DNA from: Abditibacteriota bacterium | Lineage (GTDB): Bacteria > Armatimonadota > UBA5829 | Length of the DNA: 44,314 nucleotides | Assembly (NCBI GenBank): GCA_017445025.1 | Contig: JAFSVJ010000011.1 | Span: forward strand, 1 to 44,314 | Direction: 5' to 3' | Part shown: piece by piece, positions 43,670 to 44,314 of the stretch | Numbering within the stretch: the first letter of the stretch is position 1 | Layout: every line of letters starts with the position of its first letter | Notes under the pieces: model-generated | The model's input: the letters and a program-made list of their open reading frames with translations, nothing else | What the model was told of the DNA's origin: nothing | The model's database searches: none | Position numbers and translations under genes: made by a program

Positions 43670-43698
43670 TTGACTTTTTTAAATATATGATATAATAT
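43670..43698 (+). promoter_or_regulatory. Promoter of the DUF805 gene at 43.7 kb
   Basis: TTGACT (43670-43675) and TAATAT (43693-43698) at 17 nt, or one of the overlapping TATAAT sites at 15 or 20 nt. The exact -10 is uncertain. Confidence 0.45.
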
Positions 43699-43735
43699 AA
43701 TTAGAAAATATAATTAATAAAGGAGATGTATAGAT

Positions 43736-44122
43736 ATGTCATTTGTTGACTCTATCAAATCTTTCTTCGCAAACTATGTAGGTTTTGCGGGCAGAGCAAG
43801 AAGAAGTGAATATTGGTTTACAGTATTATTTCTCTTTATTGTAAACGCAATAATTTCAATTATCTTCTGTAAGAATCCGGACACAATTAAAATTGTTTCA
43901 AGTATTTGGTCATTAGTTATTTTGCTACCTTCAATTGCTTTGTGTATCAGAAGAATGCATGATATTAACAAGAACGGTTGGTGGATATTAATCCCCTTTA
44001 TTCCCGTTGTAGGTTGGATTTGGTGGATTGTTCTTTGTTGTAAAGACAGTGAACCCGCAAACCAATGGGGTCCAAACCCAAAAGGTGACGCACCTGTTGA
44101 ATTCAAAAAACCTGAAGAGTAA
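43736..44122 (+). CDS. DUF805 membrane protein (single unit)
   Basis: 128 residues, standard DUF805 length. FVGFAGRARRSEYWFTVLFL-type signature near residue 15, several hydrophobic segments, RRMHDINKNGWWILIPFIPV near residue 80, and a hydrophilic tail DSEPANQWGPNPKGDAP. AGGAG precedes the ATG. Family function is unknown. Third of four DUF805 genes in the window, and the only one of canonical single-unit form. Confidence 0.9.
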   Translation: MSFVDSIKSFFANYVGFAGRARRSEYWFTVLFLFIVNAIISIIFCKNPDTIKIVSSIWSLVILLPSIALCIRRMHDINKNGWWILIPFIPVVGWIWWIVLCCKDSEPANQWGPNPKGDAPVEFKKPEE

Positions 44123-44130
44123 TAGACTTG

Positions 44131-44160
44131 CCCCTAATCTTTATGATTAGGGGTTTTTTG
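44131..44160 (+). terminator. Terminator of the DUF805 gene
   Basis: CCCCTAATC (44131-44139) TTTAT GATTAGGGG (44145-44153) and TTTTTT. Confidence 0.88.
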
Positions 44161-44314
44161 TGGGAGGAATATCTGTTTACAAAATGTTTTAGAGAATATT
44201 GTAATTTTTTGACAAGAGCAAGTAGAAGTGAATACTGGATCTTTACTATATTGATGACTGTAATTAATTTATTAGTTGTTGGTATTATGATAGGTTATTT
44301 TCTTGTTTTAATTA
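44158..44314 (+). CDS. DUF805 protein, 5' part, cut by window edge
   Basis: The open frame reads FTKCFREYCNFLTRASRSEYWIFTILMTVINL-like residues in short blocks (FREYCNFL, TRASRSEYW, FTILMTVINLLVVGIMIGYF), matching the DUF805 N-terminus of the preceding gene. No ATG is in frame. Candidates are TTG 44158, which overlaps the terminator T-run, and CTG 44173, five bases after GGAGG. It may be a real gene with a rare start or a decayed tandem copy. Confidence 0.5.
   Translation, partial: MWEEYLFTKCFREYCNFLTRASRSEYWIFTILMTVINLLVVGIMIGYFLVLI

Overview
The window is visibly AT-rich and comes from a bacterial chromosome. Three gene products carry the prepilin-type N-terminus [19 protein letters not shown] followed by [16 protein letters not shown] residues and end in the H-X9-DG motif. 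This pseudopilin style is typical of Armatimonadota and of Planctomycetota/Verrucomicrobiota/Lentisphaerota relatives. A trimeric NADH-dependent [FeFe] hydrogenase and oxygen-sensitive ThiH point to an anaerobe. My best guess is a low-GC, possibly gut-associated Armatimonadota-like lineage; this is inference from protein style, not a marker-gene placement. No rRNA or tRNA gene was seen.

Layout. 1-8.1 kb: a DUF805-GNAT fusion cut by the window edge, a CCA-adding enzyme, a second DUF805 protein, three small zinc-ribbon/membrane or unknown proteins, a zinc-ribbon+GYF+pseudopilin chimera and two unknown paralogues. 8.2-12.1 kb: groES-groEL, and a divergent Gly/Met-rich lipoprotein with 39-bp tandem repeats. 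12.1-22.9 kb: a GntR-type regulator divergent from a carbohydrate locus (two pseudopilins, a lipoprotein with a predicted glycosidase barrel, two Gfo/Idh/MocA dehydrogenases, a sugar isomerase and a GH38 alpha-mannosidase). Matching operators sit at both promoters. 22.9-27.0 kb: thiamine-thiazole genes thiS-thiF-thiG-thiH-thiE. 27.1-31.0 kb: two small acidic proteins, glyS, a cluster of DnaA-box-like sites and aroB. 31.0-39.0 kb: a pseudopilin and two large predicted carbohydrate-active proteins. 39.0-43.5 kb: hydA-hydB-hydC. 43.7 kb to the end: two more DUF805 proteins.

The most unusual signal is in non-coding DNA. At least five short elements (about 85-290 bp) share imperfect terminal inverted repeats of the type AAAATTnCAAA...CCnAAAAA...CCnATTTTTTGC. 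Each is flanked by a direct duplication of host sequence. In four cases this is the 3' end of the neighbouring gene (zinc-ribbon gene 172 bp, groEL tail about 55 bp, glyS about 240 bp including its terminator, hydA about 65 bp). In the fifth it is a 14-bp ribosome-binding region. A second population of dense short hairpins with 3-4-nt loops fills the gaps at 24.6 and 36.3-36.8 kb, and one such cluster lies in frame inside thiF, adding about 60 residues.

Most operons have recognisable sigma-70-type promoters (TTGnnn-16/18-TATAAT), often with TGG before TATAAT, and strong intrinsic terminators; these were used to choose several starts.
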